Shown here in pieces: positions 27,845-37,324 of a stretch of 64,000 nucleotides of DNA. The notes under the pieces were generated by a model that was given only the letters and a program-made list of their open reading frames with translations, was not told where the DNA came from and searched no databases. The DNA comes from an uncultured Flavobacteriales bacterium (GTDB lineage: Bacteria; Bacteroidota; Bacteroidia; Flavobacteriales_D; Sanyastnellaceae): NCBI GenBank assembly GCA_938085105.1, contig CALKGK010000044.1, forward strand, positions 26,177 to 90,176, in the 5' to 3' direction. The position numbers and the translations under genes were made by a program. Position 1 is the first letter of the stretch. The number at the start of each line of letters is the position of its first letter.

Positions 27845-28483
27845 ATGTTGAGTAAAATTACATTAGGAATCAGTGTTGTGCTTCTCGCACTTGTGGCGTA
27901 TTTGTTTGGTCAATTGAACGACCTTAAAGAGAATGCAAATCAAGATTCAAACATCGCTATTTCTGAAGACGCAGACGTAAATACCGATACTTCTGAAGGC
28001 AGTGTGCGTGTTGCTTTTGTTCGTGGAGATTCAATCATGTTGAATTATAAATTCGTTGAAGACGAACAAAACAAGCTGATCAAAAAGGCGAAAAGCAGCG
28101 AAAACAAACTCCAAAGAAGAATGGGAGAGGCAGAGAAAGAATATCAAAGCCTCGTGGAATACGCAAACAGTGGTTCAGCAACGGAAAAAGAACTCCAAAT
28201 TACCCAAAATCGGATCATGGAACTGGAATATGAGCTCCAGCAAATGCAACAAGAGGAACAACAGAAAATTGCCCGTGTTGAAATGGAGTTCCAAACAGAA
28301 CTTTACAACAGAATTAGCGACTACCTTAAGGTTTATGGCGAGGAGAACGGTATTGATATGATTTTCAATTATGAGCCCGCTGGACAAACATTGTTGTATT
28401 CTATGGATGCTTTCGATGTCACCCAAGATGTGGTTTCCGCTTTGAACCAACAGTACGAACAAGAGAACAGTAGCGAAGAGTAA
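27845..28483 (+). CDS. OmpH/Skp-like periplasmic chaperone
   Basis: 212-aa protein with an N-terminal hydrophobic anchor or signal (LGISVVLLALVAYLFG), a low-complexity acidic linker, the strand VRVAFVRGDSIMLNYKFV and a long coiled coil (about 70-155) with Gln/Glu-rich heptads. It ends with the strand pair typical of OmpH (IDMIFNYEPAGQTLLYS). The family holds unfolded outer-membrane proteins during transit. No cleavage site is obvious, so it may stay anchored. It lies 2 bp after the small protein and 2 bp before the DUF4924 gene. Confidence 0.88.
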   Translation: MLSKITLGISVVLLALVAYLFGQLNDLKENANQDSNIAISEDADVNTDTSEGSVRVAFVRGDSIMLNYKFVEDEQNKLIKKAKSSENKLQRRMGEAEKEYQSLVEYANSGSATEKELQITQNRIMELEYELQQMQQEEQQKIARVEMEFQTELYNRISDYLKVYGEENGIDMIFNYEPAGQTLLYSMDAFDVTQDVVSALNQQYEQENSSEE

Positions 28484-28485
28484 AA

Positions 28486-29031
28486 ATGACCACAGCTCAA
28501 GCAAAGAAAGAAGAAAACATCGTAGAATACTTGCTCTACGTTTGGCAAATGGAGGATCTACTCAGGGCCGCGCGCTTTGATGAGGAAGTCATTGCTGGAT
28601 TTTTGGCCCAACAATTTACTGAAGAGCAATATGATCTTGAGTTTGCTTGGTTCAAAGACCTCTCTCAAAAGATGCAACAACAAGGGGTGCAGAAACAAGG
28701 GCATATCTATGATGCCCAAGAAGTAATAACAGAGTTGATTTATTTGCATCACTCTTTACTTAATGTGTTTCAGGATAAAGAATACAAGGCTGCACTCAAT
28801 AATGCCAAAGAGTACCTCGAGGAGTTCTCAACACGAGCAAAAGGGGAGTTCAATAACGAGATTGAGCCCTGCCTCCTAGCGGTCTATGGTTTACTGACTT
28901 TGCGTTTGAAGGGGGAGTCGGTTTCAGAAGAAACGGAAGTTGCGATGACCTCGTTCAGAACCTTGTTGGCTTATCTGGCAGACCGCTACAAGAAAATGAG
29001 GTCGGGAAAATTACAGGTTAATTTGAATTGA
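28486..29031 (+). CDS. DUF4924-type helical protein
   Basis: 181-aa, almost entirely alpha-helical and charged. The start AKKEENIVEYLLYVWQMEDLLRA and the segment YLADRYKKMRSGKL match the DUF4924 pattern I know only from Bacteroidota. No catalytic motif is visible. It is third in the small-protein/ompH operon. The last 14 bp overlap the convergent histidine kinase gene. Confidence 0.75.
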   Translation: MTTAQAKKEENIVEYLLYVWQMEDLLRAARFDEEVIAGFLAQQFTEEQYDLEFAWFKDLSQKMQQQGVQKQGHIYDAQEVITELIYLHHSLLNVFQDKEYKAALNNAKEYLEEFSTRAKGEFNNEIEPCLLAVYGLLTLRLKGESVSEETEVAMTSFRTLLAYLADRYKKMRSGKLQVNLN

Positions 29032-30433
29032 TTGCCGCAGAAACAAAGCGCAAGTAAACCGCATTTCCGCCTGATTTACGCTGAGCAACATGCATTCTAC
29101 CTCCCATAAATTCTAGGTACTTTTCAACCACCTCCAAGCTAATTCCTTCACCAGCCATGCCTTGTGTCTTTGAACGGTCAAGCTGATCACTCGATGGTAT
29201 TTGTTCAAAATTCTTACCGGTATCTAAAATGCTGATGCTGATTTCTTCCTCCGAGGGTTGTAAAATTTCAATGCTGATTTTTCCGTCTTTGGTATGCTGA
29301 ACGGCATTGCTCACGGCAATTCGAATACATTCGCCAATAAGGAAACGATCTCCCACGAGATAAGCGCGGTCCAAAAGTCGTTTTAGCTCAAAGTCAAGCT
29401 CTTTTTGTGCTACTTCTCGTTCTAAAGTGTGCCCAATATCTTCAAGAATAGCATCGATGGAAACCGATTCGAATTCGTTGTTGAGGTCGTGCACTTCAAG
29501 TTTAGCCGTTTCGATCATGCCCCGGGCAGTTTCCAAAAGACGCTGAGCACTAATTTTGATCATGTCCACATACTCCAAGGTCTCTTCGTTGTCCAACTCC
29601 TTTTCCATGATCTGGGCGAGTCCGAGAATACGGTTGATGGGTGCTTTCAGCTGATGATTAGCCCTTGAGAGCAGCTTCTCCCTCAAATGAACCAGTTGCT
29701 TGATTTGCTCACTCAGTTCGTCAATGGTGTGATCAATCTGGTCTTCCTTACTCTGATTTAAGCAATGCACCATATGGTACAAAATGCCTTCACTGATAAA
29801 GGGAGTCGTAGTAATGTGAAATTGAAGCTTGTTCTTGAATTTGTCACTGAAGATTCCCACAAAACTGAAGGACTGTTTCTGATGGAATCGTGGTGTTTCA
29901 CTTTGAACTTCGAACAGTTGCAATAGGGGGGTGCTGAAAACACTGCTCGCTCTTTTCTTGAGTTGTTTTTGAACTGAACCATTGCTCACAAGAATGTTTC
30001 CAGATTCATCACAAATAAAACAAGGGATGGCGAGGTTCTTGATGAATTGGTACTCCCTGCTCAGAACTTCGGTGTATTGCTCAAGTGGGGCTGCTCCTTC
30101 TTTGATTACTCCAGTAACACCGGTAATATACACTTCATGCATGCGGCGAGATACGGTGATGGTGCTTTTGACCCAAAATTGCTTGCCACCAGTGCGGTAG
30201 GAGAATACTCTTGATATTTGCTTGGCTTCTTCCCTGGTTTGGATGGCTTCAAAACGTTTTAAGCCCATGAACTCACTCATTTCACGAGAGAGTTTTTTAC
30301 CCCCTTCTCCCGTAGGTCGCATATTGCAGTCCTCAGGATGAGAGATCATGATCAACTTCTGTTTGCTGAAATTTACTACCCAATAGGAGTTTTTTCCAGA
30401 GTCAACCTTGATGTCCATGTTCTTGTACTTCAC
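29018..30433 (-). CDS. Soluble PAS-type sensor histidine kinase
   Basis: 471 aa, no membrane segment. Two PAS-like regions occupy about residues 8-110 and 125-225, a coiled coil lies near 230-258, the HisKA phosphoacceptor is His260 (RANHQLKAPINRILGL) and the ATPase has its N box (AVSNAVQHTKDG), a G1-like DTGK and the end GEGISLEVVEKYLEFMGG. It probably senses an intracellular signal. It lies 36 bp from the degenerate receiver gene, which is upstream on the same strand, so the two are likely co-transcribed and may form a pair, though the receiver lacks its acceptor aspartate. Confidence 0.88.
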   Translation of the reverse strand: MKYKNMDIKVDSGKNSYWVVNFSKQKLIMISHPEDCNMRPTGEGGKKLSREMSEFMGLKRFEAIQTREEAKQISRVFSYRTGGKQFWVKSTITVSRRMHEVYITGVTGVIKEGAAPLEQYTEVLSREYQFIKNLAIPCFICDESGNILVSNGSVQKQLKKRASSVFSTPLLQLFEVQSETPRFHQKQSFSFVGIFSDKFKNKLQFHITTTPFISEGILYHMVHCLNQSKEDQIDHTIDELSEQIKQLVHLREKLLSRANHQLKAPINRILGLAQIMEKELDNEETLEYVDMIKISAQRLLETARGMIETAKLEVHDLNNEFESVSIDAILEDIGHTLEREVAQKELDFELKRLLDRAYLVGDRFLIGECIRIAVSNAVQHTKDGKISIEILQPSEEEISISILDTGKNFEQIPSSDQLDRSKTQGMAGEGISLEVVEKYLEFMGGRMHVAQRKSGGNAVYLRFVSAAINSN

Positions 30434-30469
30434 GTGGGAAATATAGTGAAGAAGCAGTAAAATTTGTGA

Positions 30470-30943
30470 TTAAGACAAAAGTCGTTGCCTCAAAATGAAT
30501 TCAAATTGCTGGTTCTGACGCTCCAACTGCTCCAATAAATGATCCTTTTCTAAACTTGCCATGATCTGACTGGCAGCGTCTTGAATGTTTTGCTTGATTT
30601 CACTGTAGTTGAAAGGGCGACGTAAGATTTTGCTCACCTTTCCTCGGTTCACTGCAGCAATCATGTCCTCCCAAGATCCATCTTCGCTGCAAAGGATCCT
30701 TCCCACTTTTGGGAAATCTTTTGCAATGGCTTCCAAAAAAGCAATTCCATCCATTTCAGGCATTTCCTTGGTAGAAATAACAAGATCAACATGTTCTTCT
30801 CTTAAAACATTGTAAGCATCAATAGGAGTGGCCGCCAAAAGCACATCAAAATGAGTGTTCATGTTGTGATCAAAGGCTTCCAAAGCTGCTTTGTTCGTGT
30901 CCAAGTATAAAAGAGTGGTTCTTTTCGTATTCATCGCATTCAT
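30470..30943 (-). CDS. Degenerate response-regulator receiver with coiled-coil tail
   Basis: 157 aa. The receiver fold is clear (VDLVISTKEMPEMDGIAFLE; VGRILCS; ILRRPFNYSEIKQNI), but several signature residues are altered. Thr58 is where the phosphoacceptor Asp should be, the first acidic pair is Asp15-Thr16 instead of Asp-Asp, and the conserved Lys of the K-P motif is Arg. A coiled coil (SLEKDHLLEQLERQNQQFEFILRQRL) ends the protein. It is probably a phosphorylation-independent adaptor. It is divergent from the E1-like/nitroreductase gene. Confidence 0.88.
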   Translation of the reverse strand: MNAMNTKRTTLLYLDTNKAALEAFDHNMNTHFDVLLAATPIDAYNVLREEHVDLVISTKEMPEMDGIAFLEAIAKDFPKVGRILCSEDGSWEDMIAAVNRGKVSKILRRPFNYSEIKQNIQDAASQIMASLEKDHLLEQLERQNQQFEFILRQRLLS

Positions 30944-31011
30944 AGGTTATCGTCCTCCATTTACGCAAGCTCGTAGAAAAGGTTACTGCCATTTCACTGC
31001 TTTCATGTTGA

Positions 31012-31019
31012 TAACTTTG
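31012..31019 (+). promoter_or_regulatory. Probable -7 element for the E1-like/acyltransferase/kinase operon
   Basis: TAACTTTG matches TAnnTTTG; transcription would start near 31025, about 59 bases before ATG 31084. The -33 region is weak. Confidence 0.45.
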
Positions 31020-31083
31020 CATTGGGATGACCTTTGCTTGGTGATGTTATGCGAACTTCGTAATAGCCACAAACCAAAGCCAA

Positions 31084-33390
31084 ATGAAACAGAGTGACCG
31101 ACCTAGTGCTTTGAAGGGCTTTACAAAAAGTACGGTACGCCCTCTCTTTTTGTACAATGCCACTGATGATCTAGAAATAATCCGTTCGTTCAAAGCTGAC
31201 GAAAACATCCAAGTAGTTGACGAGATATACAGTCAACTCGCAGAACTCATGGAACTGAGACACCCTGTCCGGGATCTTGAAGATTGGGAAATTAAGGCCA
31301 AAGTAGAAGGTCATCTCAATGGAAGAGATTTGGATACCTATGGTGTTTGGGTTTACTACCCTTGGCTCAAAACCATGGTACACCTCCTCGATGAAGAAGA
31401 GTTTGCCGAGGTGAGAACCAATCGTAACAAGTACAAAATTACTGCCGAAGAACAAGCGCTCCTTTCTCAAAAGAGAATTGGTGTTGTAGGTTTATCAGTA
31501 GGTCAATCCGTTTCCCTCACCATGGCCATGGAACGCGGCTTTGGGGAATTGCGAATTGCAGATTTTGATGAACTTGAACTCACCAACCTTAACCGAATTC
31601 GAACAGGTGTTCATACCCTCGGGCTCCCTAAAACAACCATCGTTGCAAGGGAAATTGCAGAGATTGACCCCTTCCTTAAGGTGGTGGTCTTCGCCGACGG
31701 AATTACCGATCAAAACATCGATGAATTCATGGGAGTCAATGGCAAAGCGGAACCCCTCGATCTTGTGATTGATGAATGCGATGGTTTGGACATCAAAATC
31801 CTTCTACGAGAAAAGGCAAAATCCATGAATATCCCTGTTGTGATGGACATGTCTGACCGCGGAACACTAGATGTAGAGCGTTTTGATGAAGAAGAAAACT
31901 ACCCGCTCCTGCATGGACTCATAGGAGATGTGGATTACAGTGATGTGAAGAACTTAGGGACCTACGAAGACAAAATCCCATACCTCCTCCCAATGATCGA
32001 CCCAAGAACCTTGAGCAAGCGACTCAAAGCTTCCATGGCAGAGGTGGGAACGAGCATTCGAACTTGGCCCCAATTGGCTTCAGCCGTTACCTTGGGTGGC
32101 GCCTTGGGTGCCGATGTTACTCGAAGAATACTCCTCGAAGCAGATCAAGGCTCTGGTAGATTTAGGATTGATTTAGAAGAACTTACTTCGCGTGAAAACG
32201 CTATAGACCTTCAGGCAGTAGAAAACCCTTCGCTCATGAAAAGAACGGAGGTGGAAGATGAATTGCTGATTGGCTTGGAACAACTCGATGTTAAGGCTTC
32301 TCCAAATCGAGTAGTTTTGGAAGAGAAAGAGGCGTTGAATTACTTTGAAGAATTGAGAAAGGCGCCTTCATCGGGGAATACACAACCTTGGAAAGCCCAT
32401 TACGAAGATGGGATCTTTTACTTTTTCGCCACTTGTGACCTAAATTCACTCACCAATAAGGAGAATCACTTGGGTAAAGTAAATCTTGGTGTGCTTGTAG
32501 CGAATTTTGAAACGCTCATCGCTAAAGACTACTTGCTTCAAGAAGAACATATCGTTGAGACAAATGAAGGCTTCCTCGCTTGGGTAAGTTTACAAAAACG
32601 AACTTCAGAACCTTCGTGGAAAGCAGCTTATGCATCTTTGTTGCACCTTCGTTCAACGCAAAGAGACGAGCGCAAAGAACACATCTCAGAGGCCGATTTT
32701 AAATCCTTTCAAAACGATGTGGATGAATTGCTAAAACATTTCCCTGGGGTGAAAATGATTCATCGAAAAGATCCACAAGAAATTTCGGTGGTGTGCTCCA
32801 GCATTGAACAGGCCGATATGGCCCGATTCCTCAATCAGGAGATGCACGAAGAACTTTTTATGCACGAGTTGGCCTACAGCAAAGAAGATAAACGAGGTAT
32901 TGCTGTGAGCGATCTCATGCTCGATCTTAAAAACCAAGTCGGACTTGAATTGGTGAGCGACCCAGCAGTGGTGAAACTCCTGAATGAATGGGAACGGGGT
33001 GGTGCCCTCGGAAAACTGACCCGTGAAAAGGTGATGGATTCCGATGCCATGAGCCTCATTTCGGTAGATCAAAACATGGAAAACGCCCTCTACATTGGCG
33101 GTAAAGCCGTTATGTACATCTGGCTGCTGTGCGCCAAACATCAAATTGCGGTACACCCGTTCACTTCTCCAGTGTTTTTAGGCCCGCTCGCAAAAGATGA
33201 AAAATTTAAGGCCGACTTCCCTTACTTGCACCAACTGGTAAGCGAGTCGCGTGAAATGCTTGCTCAAGAGTATCGATTGGAAGCAACAGATCGCCCAGTG
33301 TTTTTAACCCGACTCTTCCGCTCTTCCCTAGCGCCTGGAAGCACCTCACAACGAATCGCCCTCAAGGATTTTGTCTATGGAAAGAGTTAG
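31084..33390 (+). CDS. Rv1355c-type fusion: ThiF/E1-like adenylyltransferase plus nitroreductase-like domain
   Basis: 768 aa in three parts. Residues 1-128 are of unknown fold. Residues 129-360 are an E1/ThiF Rossmann domain: RIGVVGLSVGQS (131-142), DFDELELTNLNRIR (160-173) with the Asp, Asn and Arg of the ATP site, and GLPKTT with its Lys. About 410-768 is a nitroreductase-like flavin domain (APSSGNTQPWKAHYEDG; HPFTSPV). E1 domains adenylate a carboxylate, often a peptide C-terminus; the nitroreductase part could oxidise or reduce the product. The fusion matches Rv1355c of Mycobacterium (annotated MoeY), whose role is not established as far as I know. No molybdopterin genes are nearby. It overlaps the next gene by 14 bp. 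Confidence 0.85.
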   Translation: MKQSDRPSALKGFTKSTVRPLFLYNATDDLEIIRSFKADENIQVVDEIYSQLAELMELRHPVRDLEDWEIKAKVEGHLNGRDLDTYGVWVYYPWLKTMVHLLDEEEFAEVRTNRNKYKITAEEQALLSQKRIGVVGLSVGQSVSLTMAMERGFGELRIADFDELELTNLNRIRTGVHTLGLPKTTIVAREIAEIDPFLKVVVFADGITDQNIDEFMGVNGKAEPLDLVIDECDGLDIKILLREKAKSMNIPVVMDMSDRGTLDVERFDEEENYPLLHGLIGDVDYSDVKNLGTYEDKIPYLLPMIDPRTLSKRLKASMAEVGTSIRTWPQLASAVTLGGALGADVTRRILLEADQGSGRFRIDLEELTSRENAIDLQAVENPSLMKRTEVEDELLIGLEQLDVKASPNRVVLEEKEALNYFEELRKAPSSGNTQPWKAHYEDGIFYFFATCDLNSLTNKENHLGKVNLGVLVANFETLIAKDYLLQEEHIVETNEGFLAWVSLQKRTSEPSWKAAYASLLHLRSTQRDERKEHISEADFKSFQNDVDELLKHFPGVKMIHRKDPQEISVVCSSIEQADMARFLNQEMHEELFMHELAYSKEDKRGIAVSDLMLDLKNQVGLELVSDPAVVKLLNEWERGGALGKLTREKVMDSDAMSLISVDQNMENALYIGGKAVMYIWLLCAKHQIAVHPFTSPVFLGPLAKDEKFKADFPYLHQLVSESREMLAQEYRLEATDRPVFLTRLFRSSLAPGSTSQRIALKDFVYGKS

Positions 33391-34093
33391 GTTCGCCGGG
33401 TTCAAAGCCAATGAATTCAAAGAAGGCTGCGAGGAATTTGCCCGCGGACACGTGGCTGTGCTTCAGAAGTACAAAATCACGAACATTACCACCAATAATC
33501 TACAGTGGTTCACCCACCCAGGGATGTTTGTGATTAGTGCTAAAAATACGAAAGGTGAAGTCATTGGGGGCATCCGACTCCAGAGCGTTTACCAAGGGTA
33601 TAAACTACCAGTACAAACAGCTATTTCTTATTTGGATGATGGTGTAGACGAGATTGTGAACAGCTATCCAAAGTACAAAACAGCAGAGATTTGCGCCCTG
33701 TGGAACAGTGCAGATTACGCTAAACAAGGAGTGAGTAAACTGCTTTTTCACGCGGCAATAGCCCTATGTCCTTTGGTAGGAATTGAAACTTTAGTAACCA
33801 TTTGTGCAGAATATACCGTAAAGATGGTGGAAAACGTGGGGTTTAAAACGGTGCGTTCCATTGGCGAAAATGGACTATTTAGCTATCCAACTCCGGAATA
33901 CAAAGCGCGAATGCTCGTGCTGGAAGACGTGGTTGGTATGCCCGATTGTGAAGAAGAAGTACGAAAACACATGATGACCCTCAGAGAACACGGCTTCGAT
34001 TTAGAACTCAAATCTCCCACGGGCTATAATTTTACCATCACCTATGAATACAGGGAACTTCCAAGTCAAGGAAATCAATTCAAAATGGGGTAA
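33377..34093 (+). CDS. GNAT/LuxI-like acyltransferase
   Basis: 238 aa from ATG 33377 (a TTG at 33371 is also in frame). The central region has the layout shared by GNAT and acyl-homoserine-lactone synthases: GEVIGGIRLQ (60-69) like the synthase GxxRL strand, TAEICALWN (102-110) like the WExSRF strand, GVSKLLFHAAIALC (118-131), and ETLVTICAEYTVKMVENVGFKTVRSIG (137-163). The likeness is remote and by eye. The product could be an N-acyl compound. It overlaps the E1-like gene by 14 bp and the following kinase gene by 50 bp, so the three are translationally coupled. Confidence 0.7.
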   Translation: MERVRFAGFKANEFKEGCEEFARGHVAVLQKYKITNITTNNLQWFTHPGMFVISAKNTKGEVIGGIRLQSVYQGYKLPVQTAISYLDDGVDEIVNSYPKYKTAEICALWNSADYAKQGVSKLLFHAAIALCPLVGIETLVTICAEYTVKMVENVGFKTVRSIGENGLFSYPTPEYKARMLVLEDVVGMPDCEEEVRKHMMTLREHGFDLELKSPTGYNFTITYEYRELPSQGNQFKMG

Positions 34094-36218
34094 GCAGACT
34101 GTACTTTTGCTAGTACTGGTCATTATCCACTCTTCTTTGAGTGCACTCGATGTGAACCAAAAGGATTCTCAGGGGTCTTTTCTTGGAGAGAATATTCTCT
34201 TACTTGAGAAGCAGTCGCCCGATTTAAGCATTCAAGACATCATCACAAGAGATGATTTTGTAGCCTCTGATGTGCCCGTTCCCAATTTTTTCGTTTCAGA
34301 TTACGCACAATGGGCCAAAGTAGAACTCAGTAATTCAGGAGAAGCTCAAGAGTATCTGATTGAGCTATCGCAGCCCACGCTTGCAGAAGTGAGCTTCTTT
34401 TTTGTGAAAGATGGAGTTGTTCTCGATCAACTTGATGCTGGGCTCAGCGTGAATGCATCGGAATGGTACAAAGAGAGTGTGAATTTTATTTTCCCTTTCA
34501 CGCTAGATCAAAACGAGGAAGCCAGCATTTACATTCGAACTAGAAGCGGGGATCAGGTGGCCATGCCTTTGAAGATTTTTGAACGGGTGAGCTACCAAGA
34601 AGCCTTATTCGATCAGACCTTGTTCTTTGGCATTTACGCGGGTATTTTCTTGGTGATGATGCTCTATAACATCTTCGTTTACTTCAGTACGCGAGATCGT
34701 TCTTACCTGCTTTATGTGTTCTACATCGTTGTAGTAGGACTCACCCAAGCAAATTATCTGGGCTACCTCTTTCCTCTCATTTATCCATCGGTTCCTGACC
34801 TTGCCGTTTTCGGAACGTATTTCTTTGGTGCGTTTTCGGGTGTATTTGCCGTCGTGTTCATGCGCTATTTCTTGCGCACAAATAAACGAACCCCAATGCT
34901 CGATCGTGGGTTCAAGATCTTTGTATCGATTTACTTCATTGCCACTTTCTTAGCCGTTTTTGAATACCACAATCTCAGCTACCAAATCATTCAATTGAAC
35001 GCCATGCTGTTGGCGGTATTTATGATTGTAGTGGCTACACGTTTAGCTCTTCAAGGCTATCGAGATGCGAAGTTTTTCCTCATTTCTTGGAGCAGTTTTC
35101 TGCTCGGTGTATGCGTGTTTGTAGCGAAAGACTATGGCCTCTTGGAATACAGCTGGTTTACTTATAATGGTATGGTACTGGGCTCAGCCATTGAAGTGAT
35201 TTTACTTTCCTTCGCCCTGGCAGATCGAATCAATCAGTTGAAAAAGGAAAAAGATCAAGAACAAGCAGCAAGGTTAATTGCCATCGAAGAGAACGAACGC
35301 ATGGTGCGCGAACAAAACATCGTGCTCGAAGCAAAAGTGGAAAACCGAACAAAAGAACTGGAACAGAGTAACAACGAACTCAATACCACACTTTCCAATT
35401 TGAAGGAAGCTCAGTCGCAACTTGTAGATGCTGAAAAGATGGCGAGTTTGGGGCAGATGACAGCCGGAATTGCGCACGAGCTCAATAACCCAATCAACTT
35501 CGTAAGCTCCAATGTGATGCCGCTGAGGAGAGATTTGGACGATGTCTTTGAAGTGCTCAGTGCCTACGAAAAGCTGAAACCAGAAGACCAAAACTTAAAG
35601 CGTGCTTTTGAGGAAATTGAAGAACTCAAAGAAGACATTGAACTAACTTTCATTAAAGATGAGATTTCTTCCTTGTTGAATGGAATAGAAGAAGGAGCTA
35701 ATCGAACAGCAACAATAGTAAAAGGTTTAAGGGTGTTTTCTCGCTTGGATGAAGATGCGCTGAAAAGAGCCGATGTCAACGAATGCCTCGATTCTACACT
35801 GATTGTCGTAAAAAGTGCCATTGATGGAGATGTGGTCGTCGATAGAAACTTCGATGAGTCGCTTCCAAGGATCAATTGCTACCCTGGCAAACTGAACCAA
35901 GTATTCATGAACATCATCACGAATGCAGCTCAGGCCACCAAGAAAAACGGAAAAGAGGAAAAAAAGGTGGAAATCAGTAGTTCTCATGATGATAACTTCG
36001 TTTATATTCGAATTTCAGACAACGGAGTGGGGATGGACGAAAAAACAAAAGCCAAAATCTTTGACCCTTTCTTTACCACCAAAGAGGTAGGGGAAGGGAC
36101 TGGTCTAGGTCTTTCAATCGTTCTAGGAATCATGAACGACCACAAAGGAAAAATTGAAGTGAATTCTACCTTGGGAGAAGGCACTGAATTTCTTTTAACT
36201 TTGTCTCGGTCCTTATGA
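34044..36218 (+). CDS. 7TMR-DISM membrane sensor histidine kinase
   Basis: 724 aa. A signal-like helix (QTVLLLVLVIIHSSLSALD, about 18-36) is followed by an exported 7TMR-DISMED2-type ligand-binding domain (about 40-175), seven membrane helices (about 185-395), a coiled coil (about 400-465) and a kinase core. The phosphoacceptor is His478 (GIAHELNNPINFVSSN); the ATPase has GKLNQVFMNIITNAAQA, DNGVGMD and GTGLGLSI. 7TMR-DISM receptors are thought to sense small molecules, often carbohydrates. ATG 34044 lies inside the previous gene; no better start was found. It probably signals to the next two gene products. Confidence 0.9.
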   Translation: MNTGNFQVKEINSKWGKQTVLLLVLVIIHSSLSALDVNQKDSQGSFLGENILLLEKQSPDLSIQDIITRDDFVASDVPVPNFFVSDYAQWAKVELSNSGEAQEYLIELSQPTLAEVSFFFVKDGVVLDQLDAGLSVNASEWYKESVNFIFPFTLDQNEEASIYIRTRSGDQVAMPLKIFERVSYQEALFDQTLFFGIYAGIFLVMMLYNIFVYFSTRDRSYLLYVFYIVVVGLTQANYLGYLFPLIYPSVPDLAVFGTYFFGAFSGVFAVVFMRYFLRTNKRTPMLDRGFKIFVSIYFIATFLAVFEYHNLSYQIIQLNAMLLAVFMIVVATRLALQGYRDAKFFLISWSSFLLGVCVFVAKDYGLLEYSWFTYNGMVLGSAIEVILLSFALADRINQLKKEKDQEQAARLIAIEENERMVREQNIVLEAKVENRTKELEQSNNELNTTLSNLKEAQSQLVDAEKMASLGQMTAGIAHELNNPINFVSSNVMPLRRDLDDVFEVLSAYEKLKPEDQNLKRAFEEIEELKEDIELTFIKDEISSLLNGIEEGANRTATIVKGLRVFSRLDEDALKRADVNECLDSTLIVVKSAIDGDVVVDRNFDESLPRINCYPGKLNQVFMNIITNAAQATKKNGKEEKKVEISSSHDDNFVYIRISDNGVGMDEKTKAKIFDPFFTTKEVGEGTGLGLSIVLGIMNDHKGKIEVNSTLGEGTEFLLTLSRSL

Positions 36219-36232
36219 CCTAACACTAACTA

Positions 36233-37324
36233 ATGGGAAACGATAAGCACAAGATAAATGTCCTGTACCTGGACGATGAAGAGAATAATTTAACCTCCTT
36301 CAAGGCGAGTTTTCGTCGGGAATTTAAGGTGTTCACAACCACTTCTGCGAGCGAAGCCGTGCAGATTTTAACAGAGAACGACATTCACGTAGTGATTTCA
36401 GATCAAAAAATGCCCAACATCAGCGGTGTGGAGTTCTTTGAGCTGATCATTCCCGATTTTCCAGATCCGATTCGTATGCTCCTCACAGGGTATGCAGACA
36501 TTGAGGCGGTCATCGACTCGATTAACAAAGGTCAGGTGTATCGATACATCTCAAAACCTTGGAACGAGCAAGAGCTGCGCATCACAATCAATAATGCTTT
36601 TGAGCTTTTTGATTCCAAGCGTCAACTTCAAATTAAAAACCAAGAGCTCGAAAAGGCATACAGCGAATTGGAGAAATTGGTTTACAGCGCTTCTCACGAC
36701 TTGAGAGCTCCTTTGGTGAGTATCTTAGGCATCCTAAAACTTGCCCGAGCAGAAGGGGTGGAAGGCTCTGCAAAAGAGTACCTTCACATGATTGAGAAGA
36801 CAGTAGGGAAACTCGATCTTTTTGTGCAAAACCTCATCAACTACCATCAAAACATGAAGAACGGTCAGCTTCTGGCTAACGTAAACTTCGATTTGATGTT
36901 CGATGAAATTGTGAGTAATTATAGACATTTCGATGGAGCCTCAGATGTTCGCTTCATTAAAGATATTCAGGCAGAAGGCAGTTTTAGTCTTGATGAAATG
37001 AGATTGAAGATGGTACTGAACAACTTCGTCTCCAATGCCATCAAGTTTAGAGACCGCACGAAGCCTGATCCATTTATTAAACTGACCGTACAATCCGAAG
37101 ACGAAAACCTTGTTATTTCTTGTGAAGACAACGGCATCGGGATCGAAGAAGAACTCCTTCCTCGTATCTACGACATGTTCTACAGAATCACAGAAGATAA
37201 CAACGGCTCGGGAATTGGTTTGTACATTGCAAAAGAAGCTTCTGAAAGAATGGGAGGAACGATTAAAGTCGATTCGAACATTGGTTCTGGAAGTAAATTT
37301 TTGATCATCATTCCGAAAAACTAA
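36233..37324 (+). CDS. Response regulator-histidine kinase hybrid (REC-HisKA-HATPase)
   Basis: 363 aa. The N-terminal receiver has Asp14-Asp15, phosphoacceptor Asp57 (VVISDQKMP) and Lys in SKPWNEQEL. A short coiled coil (about 125-148) joins it to a kinase with His155 (YSASHDLRAPLVSILG) and an ATPase (NNFVSNAIKFRD; DNGIGIEE; GSGIGLYI). It could receive phosphate from the upstream 7TMR kinase and then change its own kinase output. It starts 14 bp after that gene and overlaps the next by one base. Confidence 0.92.
   Translation: MGNDKHKINVLYLDDEENNLTSFKASFRREFKVFTTTSASEAVQILTENDIHVVISDQKMPNISGVEFFELIIPDFPDPIRMLLTGYADIEAVIDSINKGQVYRYISKPWNEQELRITINNAFELFDSKRQLQIKNQELEKAYSELEKLVYSASHDLRAPLVSILGILKLARAEGVEGSAKEYLHMIEKTVGKLDLFVQNLINYHQNMKNGQLLANVNFDLMFDEIVSNYRHFDGASDVRFIKDIQAEGSFSLDEMRLKMVLNNFVSNAIKFRDRTKPDPFIKLTVQSEDENLVISCEDNGIGIEEELLPRIYDMFYRITEDNNGSGIGLYIAKEASERMGGTIKVDSNIGSGSKFLIIIPKN

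Noticed and set aside
31084..33390. Molybdopterin-synthesis function for the E1-like/nitroreductase gene, as the mycobacterial name MoeY suggests
   Set aside because: No other molybdenum cofactor gene is nearby and the nitroreductase fusion is not part of that pathway.
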